Assembly: GCA_003506735.1 (NCBI GenBank)
Contig: DNYS01000069.1
Location: 409-14,736, forward strand
Reading direction: 5' to 3'
Length of the DNA: 14,328 bases
Source: Nitrospinota bacterium
Lineage (GTDB): Bacteria; UBA8248
The first letter of the stretch is position 1, and each line of letters opens with the position of its first letter. Both the position numbers and the translations under genes were made by a program. This document shows positions 6,226 to 14,046 of this stretch, in pieces. The notes below the pieces were generated by a model. It was not told where the DNA came from. It did no database searches and saw only the letters and a program-made list of their open reading frames with translations.

Positions 6226-8143
6226 GCTCTGAGACGGAGGAGGCTTCCTTGGTGCGGCCCTCGATGAGATCGCGCGCGGCCTGCGTTATGTCGCCGGGGG
6301 TGAGGCCAGCGTCCTCGCGCTGATGCTGGGGAGAGCCGTGCTCGATGAATCGGTCCGGGAACCCCAGGCGCGTCACCGGCACCCCGGTGATCCCCCGCTC
6401 GGCCAGAAACTCGAGAATGGCCGAACCCATCCCGCCCATGCGGGTGCCCTCCTCGATTGTGACGATGCGCCCGCAGCGGCGGGCGAGGTCGGCCACTATG
6501 TCCCCGTCCAGGGGCTTGACGAAGCGCAAGTTCAGGACAGCGGCTTGAATCCGAAGTTCAGCGAGTTGCTCGGCCGATTCCATCGAAAGACCCACCATCG
6601 GCCCCAGCGCAATGAGGGCCACATCCTCTCCCTCGCGGACGAGTTCTGCCTTCCCGATGGGAAGCGGCTCAATTTCCTCATCCATGGGCACGCCCTCGCC
6701 TGATCCGCGCGGGAAGCGCACGGCGGCGGGCCCCGGATATTCGATGGCGGTGAGCGTCATGCGCTGAAGCTCGTTTTCGTCCTTGGGGGACATGACGACC
6801 ATATTCGGCAGACACCTGAGATAGGCGATGTCGAACGCGCCCTGGTGCGTGGGCCCGTCGTCGCCGACCAGGCCCGAGCGATCCAGCGCGAAGGTGACGG
6901 GCACGTTCGTCAGGCAGACGTCATGGATGATCTGATCGTAAGCCCGCTGGAGGAAGGTGCTGTAGATGGCGGCGACCGGCTTCATCCCGCGAAGGGCGAG
7001 TCCGGCCGCGAAGGTAACGGCGTGCTGCTCGCACATCCCCACATCAAAGCAGCGATCCGTAAACTCCTTCTGGTAGTTCACCAGCGCCGTTCCCTCGAGC
7101 ATGGCCGCCGAGATGGCTACGATCTTCTCGTCCCGCCGGCTCAGCTTGGCCAAGGTTTCGACGAAGACTTTCGAGTAGCCCGGCGGGCCGGGGGCTTTCT
7201 TCACGAATGCGCCGGTCTCGGGGTCGAACTTCGTCACCCCGTGGTAGGTGATGGGCTCTTTTTCGCTGTAGGGGTACCCGTAGCCCTTCTGGGTAATGAC
7301 GTGGACCAGGTTGGGACCCTTCATCTTCATGACGTTTCGAAGAGTGGGCAAGAGGAGATCGATGCGGTGGCCGTCCACCGGGCCGATGTAGCGGAACCCC
7401 AATTCTTCGAACAGCATCCCCGGCACAATGAAGTTCTTGACCGAATCCTCGACCCGGTCCATCAGGGCCACCGCCGTCTCGCCCACGATGGGAACCTGGG
7501 TGAGGAGTTTTTGCAATTCGTCGCGCACCTTACGCGCCCGGTTGGCCCACTCGCCCGTCATGATGCGCGAAAGGTATGAGCACATGGCCCCGACGTTCTT
7601 CGAGATGCCCATCTTGTTATCGTTCAGAATGACGGTGATGTCGCGGTCCATGTGGCCCCCGTTGTTGAGCCCTTCCATGGCCATGCCCGCCGTGAGGCTA
7701 CCGTCTCCGATGATGGCGACGACGCGGTAATCATCCCCCTGAAGATCGCGCGCGGCCGCCATTCCCAGCGCGGCCGATATCGACGTCCCGCCGTGGGCGA
7801 CGTTGAAGTGGTCGTATTTGCTCTCCCGCCGATCCGGGAACCCGGCGATGCCGCCCCACTGGCGCAACGTATGAAAGCGATCCCGCCTCCCCGTAAGAAT
7901 TTTATGCCCGTAGGCCTGATGGCCCACGTCCCAGATCAGCTTGTCGCGGGGGGTGTCGTAGAGATAATGAAGCGCGACGACCAGCTCGGCGGCGCCCATT
8001 GAGGCGCCCAGGTGGCCCCCGGTTTTGGAGGTCACATCGATGATCATGTCACGAATCTCGCTGACGACCTGAGGGAGTTCTTCCTCGCTCAGTTTTTTCA
8101 GGTCGTCCGGATTGTCAATTCGGTCGAGCAATTCGCCCATCAT
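6218..8143 (-). CDS. dxs: 1-deoxy-D-xylulose-5-phosphate synthase
   Basis: This thiamine-diphosphate enzyme condenses pyruvate and glyceraldehyde 3-phosphate into 1-deoxy-D-xylulose 5-phosphate, the first step of the MEP isoprenoid pathway and an entry to thiamine and pyridoxal. The 641 residues match the family length. Seen are TGGHLGASMGAAEL (H44), GHQAYGHK (75-82), the thiamine-diphosphate motif from GDGS (147-150) to LNDNK (173-177), the catalytic glutamate in MCEQHAVTFAAG (E372), and DRSGLVGDDGPTHQG (421-435, H433). Two ATG codons open the gene. AGAGGA (plus 8146-8151) lies only 2 bases before the first and 5 before the second, so translation may begin at 8140. It is 128 bases after ispA and overlaps tlyA by 8 bases. 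A weak -10-like TAAGAT lies in the ispA-dxs gap, so an extra internal promoter is possible. Confidence 0.97.
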   Translation of the reverse strand: MMGELLDRIDNPDDLKKLSEEELPQVVSEIRDMIIDVTSKTGGHLGASMGAAELVVALHYLYDTPRDKLIWDVGHQAYGHKILTGRRDRFHTLRQWGGIAGFPDRRESKYDHFNVAHGGTSISAALGMAAARDLQGDDYRVVAIIGDGSLTAGMAMEGLNNGGHMDRDITVILNDNKMGISKNVGAMCSYLSRIMTGEWANRARKVRDELQKLLTQVPIVGETAVALMDRVEDSVKNFIVPGMLFEELGFRYIGPVDGHRIDLLLPTLRNVMKMKGPNLVHVITQKGYGYPYSEKEPITYHGVTKFDPETGAFVKKAPGPPGYSKVFVETLAKLSRRDEKIVAISAAMLEGTALVNYQKEFTDRCFDVGMCEQHAVTFAAGLALRGMKPVAAIYSTFLQRAYDQIIHDVCLTNVPVTFALDRSGLVGDDGPTHQGAFDIAYLRCLPNMVVMSPKDENELQRMTLTAIEYPGPAAVRFPRGSGEGVPMDEEIEPLPIGKAELVREGEDVALIALGPMVGLSMESAEQLAELRIQAAVLNLRFVKPLDGDIVADLARRCGRIVTIEEGTRMGGMGSAILEFLAERGITGVPVTRLGFPDRFIEHGSPQHQREDAGLTPGDITQAARDLIEGRTKEASSVSEHA

Positions 8144-8271
8144 TTTCCTCTGCCGAAGGGGATTCTTCCCTGCTCATCTTAACAATGAGGCGGCGTCCAT
8201 GCTGCCTATGGGGGCGACAAAGCCATGAGATGACCCATCTTCCGCGTCCGGACACCTATGCTAGAGGATGT

Positions 8272-9189
8272 TCAGAATCTCCGCAATACTATAAATTGGG
8301 CCAGCGAGGCCAGCGCTGGAGCCCCTTCCGGGAAACCGGACAAGGCATCGATAGCCTCATCCACCGTCCGCCTAGCCATTTCCCTGGACGCATCCAGGCC
8401 ATAAAGGGCGGGATAGGTAACCTTGTCCAGGGCGGCATCTACCCCCGTTGATTTTCCCATCAATTCGGGGTCCCCTTCCACATCCAGGATATCGTCCACG
8501 ATCTGGAAGGCAAGCCCGGCCTTGGCTCCATAGAGGGCCAGGCAGGCCAATTGTTTCGGAGCCCCACCGCCCAGCAGGCCTCCCATCATCACCGAAGCAC
8601 GAATCATGGCGCCGGTCTTGCGGCGGTGAATTTCCTCGAGTCCGGCAGTGCCTCCCGGCTCTCCTCCCGCGCGAATATCGAGAAGCTGCCCCCCGACCAT
8701 TCCCGATGCTCCGGCTGCCTCGGCCAGCAGGCGGGACGCGCCCAAAACCCGATCCGGCCCGGCAGCGGATGCCATCTCCTCATCGGCCATGAGTTCGAAT
8801 GCCAGTGTCAAGAGGCCATCCCCCCCCAAAATAGCGGCAGCCTCGCCGAACACCATGTGGCTGGTGGGTTTTCCCCGCCGGAGGTCGTCGTCGTCCATGG
8901 CGGGCAGATCGTCGTGGATCAGCGAGTAGGTGTGAATGCACTCAAGGGCGCAGGCTGCCGGAAGCGCAGCGCCGGGATCGCCTCCCACGGCCTCGCAGCC
9001 CGCGACGCACAACACCGGCCGGAGCCGCTTGCCGCCCGCAAAAAGACTGTAGCGCATAATCCGGAACACCTCGGGCGGTTCCCCTCCCCCATCTGGAACG
9101 AAGCGATTCAGCGCATCATCCACGCGGCTGGCCCAGTGTTTCATGTAAGCGGCTGCATCGACCTCACCGACACCCGGATTCCCTGCCAT
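8272..9189 (-). CDS. ispA: Polyprenyl diphosphate synthase, farnesyl diphosphate synthase type
   Basis: This 305-residue all-helical prenyltransferase joins isopentenyl diphosphate to allylic diphosphates. The first aspartate-rich motif is DDLPAMD (D93, D94, D99) within HTYSLIHDD and the second is DDILD (232-236). GGKRLRP (52-58) and the basic RRG after the first motif bind diphosphates. The aromatic residue five positions before the first motif and the two-residue insertion within it fit bacterial type II farnesyl diphosphate synthase; geranylgeranyl product cannot be excluded from sequence. The ATG starts 5 bases after the xseB stop and has a poor Shine-Dalgarno, so expression probably relies on coupling to xseB. 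An in-frame ATG at residue 16 is an alternative. Its product pathway continues from dxs, which lies next in the same operon. Confidence 0.95.
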   Translation of the reverse strand: MAGNPGVGEVDAAAYMKHWASRVDDALNRFVPDGGGEPPEVFRIMRYSLFAGGKRLRPVLCVAGCEAVGGDPGAALPAACALECIHTYSLIHDDLPAMDDDDLRRGKPTSHMVFGEAAAILGGDGLLTLAFELMADEEMASAAGPDRVLGASRLLAEAAGASGMVGGQLLDIRAGGEPGGTAGLEEIHRRKTGAMIRASVMMGGLLGGGAPKQLACLALYGAKAGLAFQIVDDILDVEGDPELMGKSTGVDAALDKVTYPALYGLDASREMARRTVDEAIDALSGFPEGAPALASLAQFIVLRRF

Positions 9190-9194
9190 GCGGA

Positions 9195-9491
9195 TTACCC
9201 GTCCTCTTTTTCGTTTTCGTCGTATTCTTCGTCCTCGTCATCCTCAAAAGATCGAAGAGAGAGAGCCTCCTCGGCCTCTCCGGCGAGTTCTTCCACCCGC
9301 TTTTGCGCCGAATCCAGCTGCTCGCGGCAATAGCGGAACAGCTTCACCCCCTCCTCGTACAAACCCACGGAATCCTCCAAGGGAGATTCGCCGTCCTCAA
9401 GCGCCTCCACGATCTCTTCGAGACGCTCGAGAGCCCCTTCAAAATTTTCAGGCTCTTTTTTGGGTGATGCTTTTTTTTTCGCCGCGCTCAA
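9195..9491 (-). CDS. xseB: Exodeoxyribonuclease VII small subunit
   Basis: This 98-residue protein is the small, helical-hairpin subunit that binds XseA in several copies to form exonuclease VII, a metal-independent single-strand DNase. The core (about residues 16-75) shows the family pattern FEGALERLEEIVEALEDGE, then the conserved SLEE-like PLEDSVGLYEEGVKL and CREQLDSAQKRVEEL. A lysine-rich N-terminus precedes it. Unusually, the C-terminus ends in an acidic tail (EDDEDEEYDENEKEDG) beyond the usual end, making the protein somewhat longer than the common 70-80 residues. The start is TTG, fixed by a strong AAGGAG 7 bases upstream (plus 9499-9504), and it overlaps the xseA stop in a TTGA arrangement. 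Confidence 0.93.
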   Translation of the reverse strand: MSAAKKKASPKKEPENFEGALERLEEIVEALEDGESPLEDSVGLYEEGVKLFRYCREQLDSAQKRVEELAGEAEEALSLRSFEDDEDEEYDENEKEDG

Positions 9492-10897
9492 GAAATATCT
9501 CCTTCTTTAAGGCTCTCTTCGACACGGCATGTTAGCATGCCCCTGGAGAGACGCACCCGGACCCGTTCACCCACTTCCACATGCTCCGCCCCGCGAAGAA
9601 GAGCGCCGTCCCTTTCCCGGTAGGCAAGGCTGTATCCCCGCCCCAGAACCGCCAGGGGCGAAACGGCCTCCAGGCGGCCAATCACGGCCCGAAGGGCGGA
9701 TGTCTTTCTCTCACGGCCGCGCCCTTCGGCCATTCCGAGGCGGCGTACAATCTCTGCCAGCGCTTTCCCACTCCCGCGCATCATGACGCCGGGTGAGGAC
9801 GCCGTCAGCCGCGGCAAAATTGCGCGAAGGCGGGACAGTCGCACGCTTTCGGCATGCCTCGCCTCCCGCCACATCCGCTCGAAAAGAGCGTCTAACCGTT
9901 GCGCGAGCGTCCCGATGGGATCTTCCGGGCGCTGAAATGGCCGTGCCTCCGCCAGGGCTTCCAGCCGGGCCTCCAGTTCAGCGATTCGGCCCGCTGCAAG
10001 GCGTTCCAGCGATGCCGGGATCCGGTCGAGATCGCGCGAAAGATGCTGCCATCCGCGGGCAGCCATTTCGGCCGCAGCCGTGGGGGTGGGCGCCGTGGCA
10101 TCCGCCGCCAGGTCACTCAAGGAGGTGTCGATTTCATGCCCCACCGCCGAGAGAACCGGCGTCCCGCAATCCGCAACGGCCCGGACGACTGCCTCCTCGT
10201 TGAACGCCCATAGATCCTCCCGGCTTCCCCCCCCTCTTCCCACGATAATGAGATCGGCAGGGCGCTTAAGATCTCGGAGACCGCGATCCGCCCGGCGGAT
10301 GGCCGCCGCGATCGATTGGGCCGCCCTTTCCCCCTGGACGAGTGTATGAACGAGGACGGCCTGGACAATCGGTGCACGTTCGGCGAGGACCCGGAGTATG
10401 TCGCGTAGCGCAGCGCCCTCGCGGCTTGTGACGATGGCCACCCTTCCGGGGCGTTCGGGCAAGGGCCGCTTGCGTTCGGCGGCGAAGAGCCCTTCTTTTT
10501 CGAGACGCTCCATCAACTGGCGGAAGGCCGCCTCGAGGGCCCCCTCGCCGAGGGGTTCCATCGAAAGGACGGAAAGCTGAAAACGGCCGCCACGTTCGTA
10601 GAGGGTCACCCGGCCGCGCACCAGAACGCGCATTCCGTCCTCGGGTTCGAAACGCAGAAACCGCCTCCGCCCCGAGAACATGACGGCGCCCACCTTGGCG
10701 CCAGCGTCCTTGATATCGAAATAGGCGTGGCCAGAGGGATAGGTCCGCCATGAGGAGACCTCCCCTTCGACCAGGACTTCGGCGAATTCTTTCTCAAGGA
10801 GGTCTTTGACCCGCGAGTTCAGCTGGCTGACGGTGTAGACGGGCATTCCCGCTCCGGGAGTGGAGACGGCGGAGGGACCCAGGAGATCGGCGCTCAT
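9488..10897 (-). CDS. xseA: Exodeoxyribonuclease VII large subunit
   Basis: This 469-residue catalytic subunit of exonuclease VII degrades single-stranded DNA from both ends. It has an N-terminal OB-fold DNA-binding domain (about residues 20-118, with VLVEGEVSSW and GHAYFDIKD), followed by the catalytic region with RVAIVTSREGAALRDI (152-167), the GRGGGS motif (220-225) and SAVGHEIDTSLSDLAAD (250-266). A long charged helical region follows, and the C-terminal part carries VLGRGYSLAY. Length is normal. The start is uncertain: the ATG at 10897 has GAGG at fair spacing, but an in-frame ATG at residue 18 (10846) has GGAG at better spacing and begins exactly at the family's usual N-terminus (PVYTVSQLN). 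It follows folD by 30 bases and overlaps xseB by 4. Confidence 0.96.
   Translation of the reverse strand: MSADLLGPSAVSTPGAGMPVYTVSQLNSRVKDLLEKEFAEVLVEGEVSSWRTYPSGHAYFDIKDAGAKVGAVMFSGRRRFLRFEPEDGMRVLVRGRVTLYERGGRFQLSVLSMEPLGEGALEAAFRQLMERLEKEGLFAAERKRPLPERPGRVAIVTSREGAALRDILRVLAERAPIVQAVLVHTLVQGERAAQSIAAAIRRADRGLRDLKRPADLIIVGRGGGSREDLWAFNEEAVVRAVADCGTPVLSAVGHEIDTSLSDLAADATAPTPTAAAEMAARGWQHLSRDLDRIPASLERLAAGRIAELEARLEALAEARPFQRPEDPIGTLAQRLDALFERMWREARHAESVRLSRLRAILPRLTASSPGVMMRGSGKALAEIVRRLGMAEGRGRERKTSALRAVIGRLEAVSPLAVLGRGYSLAYRERDGALLRGAEHVEVGERVRVRLSRGMLTCRVEESLKEGDIS
9499..9504 (-). promoter_or_regulatory. Ribosome-binding site deciding the xseB TTG start
   Basis: AAGGAG on the minus strand, 7 bases before TTG at 9491. 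It lies inside the 3' end of xseA and supports the non-ATG start together with the 4-base overlap. Confidence 0.8.
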
Positions 10898-10927
10898 CTG
10901 GACAGCCTCACGCGATGAGACCCGAGG

Positions 10928-11794
10928 CTAGCCGAGCACACGATGGCGATACGCGTGGACAGTGTTGGCCATGAGCATGGCCACGGTCATCGGGCCCACG
11001 CCGCCAGGGACGGGGGTGATCGCCGAAACTTTATCGATGAGGGCATCGTAGTCGCAATCGCCTACCAGTTTCTCACCGACCCGGGTAATGCCCACATCCA
11101 CGACCACGGCCCCCTCTTTCACCATATCCCCGGTCAGAAATTTCGGCTGGCCCAGCGCGGCAATGACGATATCGGCTTGGCGGGTGACGGAGGGGATATC
11201 GGCGGTCCGGGAGTGGCAAACCGTTATCGTCGCATTCTCGTGGAGCAGCAAAAGCGCAAGAGGCAGGCCTACAATCTTGCTCCGGCCGATAAGGGCGACG
11301 GATTTCCCCTCGATTTCAACCCCGTAGTGCTTGAGAATTTCAATGACACCGGCGGGGGTACATGGCCGGAGGAGACCCTGCTTCAGAGCCAGCAGGCCGA
11401 AATTTTCGGGATGAAAAACGTCAACGTCCTTTTCCAGAGCGACCGTGCGGAGCACCTCCTGCTCGTTCAAGTGGGAAGGCAGTGGCAGTTGGACGAGAAT
11501 CCCGTCCACCGCCGGATCGGCGTTCAGGCCCTTTACCCGCTCGAGCAGCTCCTCCTGCGTTGTGTCTTCTGGGATACGGTGATCGAAGGTGAGGATGCCC
11601 AGCTTTTTCGCCAGGCGCTCTTTAATGCGCACATACACATGGGAGGCCGGGTCCTCGCCCACGAGGACGACGGAGAGTCCGGGCGGGCGGCCTGCCTTTG
11701 AGGCGATCTCCTCAATTTCGGCGGCCAGCCCTTCCGTCACCTTTTCGGCGACCGGCTTTCCCTTCATAACGATAGCGGAGGTTTTCTGTTCCAT
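10928..11794 (-). CDS. folD: Bifunctional methylenetetrahydrofolate dehydrogenase/cyclohydrolase
   Basis: This 288-residue enzyme interconverts 5,10-methylene-, methenyl- and 10-formyl-tetrahydrofolate, supplying one-carbon units for purines and initiator tRNA. Catalytic features are Y54 and K58 in HVYVRIKERL, Q102 in LVQLPLP, and D125 in the KDVDVFHPEN stretch. The nucleotide-binding part has ALIGRSKIVGLP (167-178) and ENATITVCHSRTADI (186-200), and the C-terminus has the family PVPGGVGPMTVAMLMANT. Odd points: the glycine normally after the D125 equivalent is valine (V126), and the residue before the proline of the IVGxP motif is leucine. The ATG at 11794 has only a weak upstream GGGCAG. It is 39 bases after the 62-codon small gene and 30 before xseA, so it likely leads the nuclease-isoprenoid operon. 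Confidence 0.96.
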   Translation of the reverse strand: MEQKTSAIVMKGKPVAEKVTEGLAAEIEEIASKAGRPPGLSVVLVGEDPASHVYVRIKERLAKKLGILTFDHRIPEDTTQEELLERVKGLNADPAVDGILVQLPLPSHLNEQEVLRTVALEKDVDVFHPENFGLLALKQGLLRPCTPAGVIEILKHYGVEIEGKSVALIGRSKIVGLPLALLLLHENATITVCHSRTADIPSVTRQADIVIAALGQPKFLTGDMVKEGAVVVDVGITRVGEKLVGDCDYDALIDKVSAITPVPGGVGPMTVAMLMANTVHAYRHRVLG

Positions 11795-11833
11795 ATCTGC
11801 CCAATTTTGGCGGGTGGTGGTCCGGTTCGCTCC

Positions 11834-12022
11834 TCATACCACGATCCGGCCCTCTTTCAAAATGATTTCATCCCCGGCCCAGGCGGTCGGATTGTTATAG
11901 ATCATGTCCACGCGCAGGGGAGTGACGACATCGCCCCCGAGGCTCCCGATGTCGCCCACCCCATGTGGCATACGGAAGATTCGGATAAACGGACCCAGCT
12001 TACCCGGTAAGGTTCGAGCCAC
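11834..12022 (-). CDS. Small protein of unknown function upstream of folD
   Basis: This reading frame encodes 62 residues and I do not recognise a family. It begins with GTG, preceded at 6 bases by a good TGAGGT Shine-Dalgarno (plus 12029-12034). The N-terminal half is basic and hydrophobic (LPGKLGPFIRIFRMP), and the C-terminal half has a more protein-like pattern with VDMIYNNPTAWAGDE and IILKEGRIVV. Third codon positions in the second half are mostly G or C, as in the neighbours. There are no cysteines, signal peptide or membrane helix. It ends 39 bases before folD on the same strand, so it is probably the first gene of that operon. It could instead be the remnant of a longer gene. A plus-strand frame over the same bases looks less plausible. 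Confidence 0.5.
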   Translation of the reverse strand: MARTLPGKLGPFIRIFRMPHGVGDIGSLGGDVVTPLRVDMIYNNPTAWAGDEIILKEGRIVV

Positions 12023-12059
12023 CCGGTTACCTCAGGTGGCGCCCGCCGGGTGAGAGTGC

Positions 12060-12067
12060 AATAATAT
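12060..12067. promoter_or_regulatory. AT-rich divergent promoter core between the folD operon and cysE
   Basis: In a GC-rich stretch the AT-rich AATAATAT offers -10-like boxes both ways: AATAAT on the plus strand (12060-12065, five of six consensus bases) towards cysE, and TATTAT on the minus strand (12061-12066, five of six) towards the small gene and folD. Matching -35 boxes are poor in both directions, so this is a candidate only. Confidence 0.35.
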
Positions 12068-12077
12068 TCAGCGTCTT

Positions 12078-12106
12078 AGGCGGCGTTTGGGCCGCTTTTC
12101 GTTTTT
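12078..12106 (+). terminator. Intrinsic-terminator-like hairpin in the cysE leader (possible attenuator)
   Basis: GCGGC (12080-12084) pairs with GCCGC (12091-12095) around a 6-base loop, extended by a G-T and an A-T pair, and is followed by TTTTCGTTTTT (12096-12106). It points towards cysE and ends 43 bases before its ATG. No plus-strand gene lies upstream that it would need to terminate, so premature termination of the cysE transcript is a natural reading. No leader peptide or known riboswitch class is recognised. Confidence 0.45.
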
Positions 12107-12133
12107 GGCATCGAAAGGGGCGATTTCGCGCCC

Positions 12134-12139
12134 AAGGAG
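12134..12139 (+). promoter_or_regulatory. Ribosome-binding site deciding the cysE start
   Basis: AAGGAG, 10 bases before the ATG at 12150. It supports this start over an upstream in-frame ATG-like extension from 12087, whose extra residues do not match the family. A small hairpin (GGGCG 12118-12122 with CGCCC 12129-12133) abuts it directly. Confidence 0.75.
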
Positions 12140-12149
12140 AGTTCTTCCG

Positions 12150-12851
12150 ATGCAGTCGATTCCGAAATATTTTCGCCTCGCAATTCGAATTGTTCGCCGC
12201 GACATCCGGGCGGTGCTCAACAGGGATCCGGCGGCGCGTTCGACGATGGAAGTCATCCTCTGCTACCCCGGTTTTCACGCCATGTTTTTCCACAGGGTGG
12301 CCCATTTCTTGTGGAACCGGCGCGTTTACCTGATCGCCCGCTGGATCAGCCACGTCGGACGGTTCTTGACGGGCATCGAAATTCATCCGGGCGCCCAAAT
12401 CGGCGAGAACTTCTTCATCGACCACGGCATGGGCGTGGTCATCGGCGAGACCACCCAAATCGGGCGAAACTGCACCATCTACCAGGGCGTCACCCTCGGA
12501 GGGGTCAGCCTTCACAAGGGCAAGCGCCACCCCACCCTCGAAGACAACGTGATCGTCGGTGTCGGTGCCAAGGTTCTGGGGCCGAACACCATCGGCGCGG
12601 GAAGCCGAATCGGCGCCGCCTCGGTCGTCATCGCCGATGTGCCGCCCGGCTCCACCGTGGTCGGCGTGCCGGGCCGGGTCGTCTACCGGGAGGGCGAGGA
12701 AGGGGACGATCCCGAATCATCCGGCGCCTTCGAACATGCCAATCTCCCCGACCCGGTGGAATCCGCCCTTCAGGCCCTCAACCTGCGGATCGCCGAGTTC
12801 GAACGCGAACTCGACAAGTCCCGGGAGACGGAAACGGGCCGCCGGGAATGA
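12150..12851 (+). CDS. cysE: Serine O-acetyltransferase, short (EpsC/NifP-like) type
   Basis: This 233-residue enzyme makes O-acetylserine from serine and acetyl-CoA, the committed step of cysteine synthesis. It has a short helical N-terminal domain with NRDPAARS (24-31, conserved Asp26) and [14 protein letters not shown], and a left-handed beta-helix of hexapeptide repeats from about residue 74. The active-site pair D91-H92 and H127 (in KRHPTL) match the essential Asp/His residues of E. coli SAT, and [16 protein letters not shown] is the acetyl-CoA-binding region. The C-terminus is a long charged extension with a predicted helix ([19 protein letters not shown]) that does not end in the Ile used by classical CysE to dock into CysK. 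So the classical SAT-CysK complex is doubtful. Its stop overlaps the desulfurase start in ATGA, coupling cysteine supply to Fe-S assembly. Confidence 0.94.
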   Translation: MQSIPKYFRLAIRIVRRDIRAVLNRDPAARSTMEVILCYPGFHAMFFHRVAHFLWNRRVYLIARWISHVGRFLTGIEIHPGAQIGENFFIDHGMGVVIGETTQIGRNCTIYQGVTLGGVSLHKGKRHPTLEDNVIVGVGAKVLGPNTIGAGSRIGAASVVIADVPPGSTVVGVPGRVVYREGEEGDDPESSGAFEHANLPDPVESALQALNLRIAEFERELDKSRETETGRRE

Positions 12852-14029
12852 CCGACATGAATCCGGTCTACATGGATCACAACGCCACAACGCCGATCCG
12901 GCCCGAGGTGGCCGAGGTGATCCACCGCTATCTCGGCTCCTCCTTCGGCAACCCGAACAGCATCCACCGCTTCGGCCGGGAGACGCGCGCGGCCGTCGAG
13001 GAGGCGCGCGAACATGCCGCCGCTCTCATCGGCGCGGCCGATCCCGAGGAAATCGTTTTCACCTCGGGCGGAACCGAAAGCGACAACTGGGCGCTCCGGG
13101 GCGCCCTCGCGGCGGCGGGCGGCGGCGGGCACATCGTCACGAGCGCCATCGAGCATCCCGCTGTGCTCGATACCTGCAAGGTCCTCGAAGGCTCCGGTAT
13201 CCAGGTCACCTACATCCGCCCGAACGGCAAGGGCCGCGTTTCCGCCGATGCGGTCGCGGCGGCCATCCGCTCCGACACCCGGATCGTATCGATCATGTGG
13301 GCGAACAACGAGGTCGGCACCGTCCAGCCCATCGAGGAAATCGGCGCCATCTGCCGTGAGCGGGGCGTCCTCTTCCACACCGATGCCGTCCAGGGAATCG
13401 GCAAGCTGCCCATCGACGTCGATGCCTCCGGGGTGGACCTCCTCTCGGCCAGCGGGCACAAATTCAACGCCTCCAAAGGCGTGGGATTCCTCTACATCCG
13501 CAGCGGCGTCCACATCGAACCGATCATCACGGGCGGCGGGCAGGAGCGGGACCTTCGCTCCGGAACCGAAAACGTCCCCTCCATCGCGGGACTCGGGGAA
13601 GCCTGCCGCATCGCGCACGAAGCAGGCACCGCCGGGCCCGAGAAAACCAGACGCCTCCGGGACAAGCTGGAGAACGAAATCTGCGAGCGGATTCCGGACG
13701 TGGTGGTGAACGGAGACCCCGAACACCGCCTGCCGGGGACGAGCAACCTCGGCTTCCTCGGCGCCGAGGGGGAAACGCTCCTGATTCGGCTCGACCTGGA
13801 GGGATTCGCGGTCAGCACCGGCTCGGCCTGCAGCTCCGGCTCCGCCGAGCCGAGTCATGTCCTCCTCGCGATGGACCTGCCCAAGGAGGCCGTGCTGGGC
13901 TCCCTCCGCATCTCTCTCGGCTGGGGCAACACCGAAGAAGAGGTGAGCCGCCTCATGGAGGTGCTTCCCCTGGCCGTCGAGCGGGTGCGGGCCATGGCTC
14001 CCCGCGCCCGGGCGGCCACCAGCGGCTAA
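12848..14029 (+). CDS. Cysteine desulfurase, NifS/IscS family
   Basis: This 393-residue pyridoxal-phosphate enzyme removes sulfur from cysteine as a persulfide for Fe-S cluster assembly and other thiolation. It opens with the family [10 protein letters not shown] stretch. Key residues are H103 over the cofactor ring, D179 and Q182, the Schiff-base lysine K205 in [16 protein letters not shown] (237-242) and the persulfide cysteine C328 in [20 protein letters not shown]. The full-length, flexible active-site loop and SSGS motif place it in class I (NifS/IscS) rather than SufS. The ATG overlaps the cysE stop by 4 bases (ATGA); a second ATG three codons on is an alternative. The scaffold gene starts 17 bases later. 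NifS and IscS cannot be separated by sequence alone here, so no symbol is assigned. Confidence 0.95.
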   Translation: MTDMNPVYMDHNATTPIRPEVAEVIHRYLGSSFGNPNSIHRFGRETRAAVEEAREHAAALIGAADPEEIVFTSGGTESDNWALRGALAAAGGGGHIVTSAIEHPAVLDTCKVLEGSGIQVTYIRPNGKGRVSADAVAAAIRSDTRIVSIMWANNEVGTVQPIEEIGAICRERGVLFHTDAVQGIGKLPIDVDASGVDLLSASGHKFNASKGVGFLYIRSGVHIEPIITGGGQERDLRSGTENVPSIAGLGEACRIAHEAGTAGPEKTRRLRDKLENEICERIPDVVVNGDPEHRLPGTSNLGFLGAEGETLLIRLDLEGFAVSTGSACSSGSAEPSHVLLAMDLPKEAVLGSLRISLGWGNTEEEVSRLMEVLPLAVERVRAMAPRARAATSG

Positions 14030-14046
14030 GAAAAGAAGGCACCGAA

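Noticed and set aside
8144..8271. Small gene or RNA between ispA and dxs
   Set aside because: Only a ten-codon frame and no strong hairpin or conserved RNA motif; it is probably an untranslated spacer with a possible weak promoter.
12018..12052. Inverted repeats GCCACC/GGTGGC and CACCCGG/CCGGGTG as an operator
   Set aside because: Short GC-rich repeats of this length are expected by chance here, and they overlap the start of the small gene; not strong enough to list.
12029..12106. T-box riboswitch upstream of cysE
   Set aside because: AGGTGGCGCCC only loosely resembles the T-box core, the following hairpin is too far away, no Stem I is seen, and the region overlaps the start of the minus-strand small gene.
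12311..12847. N-terminal extension of the desulfurase frame running back through cysE
   Set aside because: The extension is Arg/Pro-rich shadow of cysE; the family N-terminus YMDHNATTP fits a start at 12848.
12770..13858. Minus-strand open frame of 362 codons across the desulfurase
   Set aside because: The plus strand encodes an unmistakable cysteine desulfurase; the antisense frame is a codon-bias shadow.
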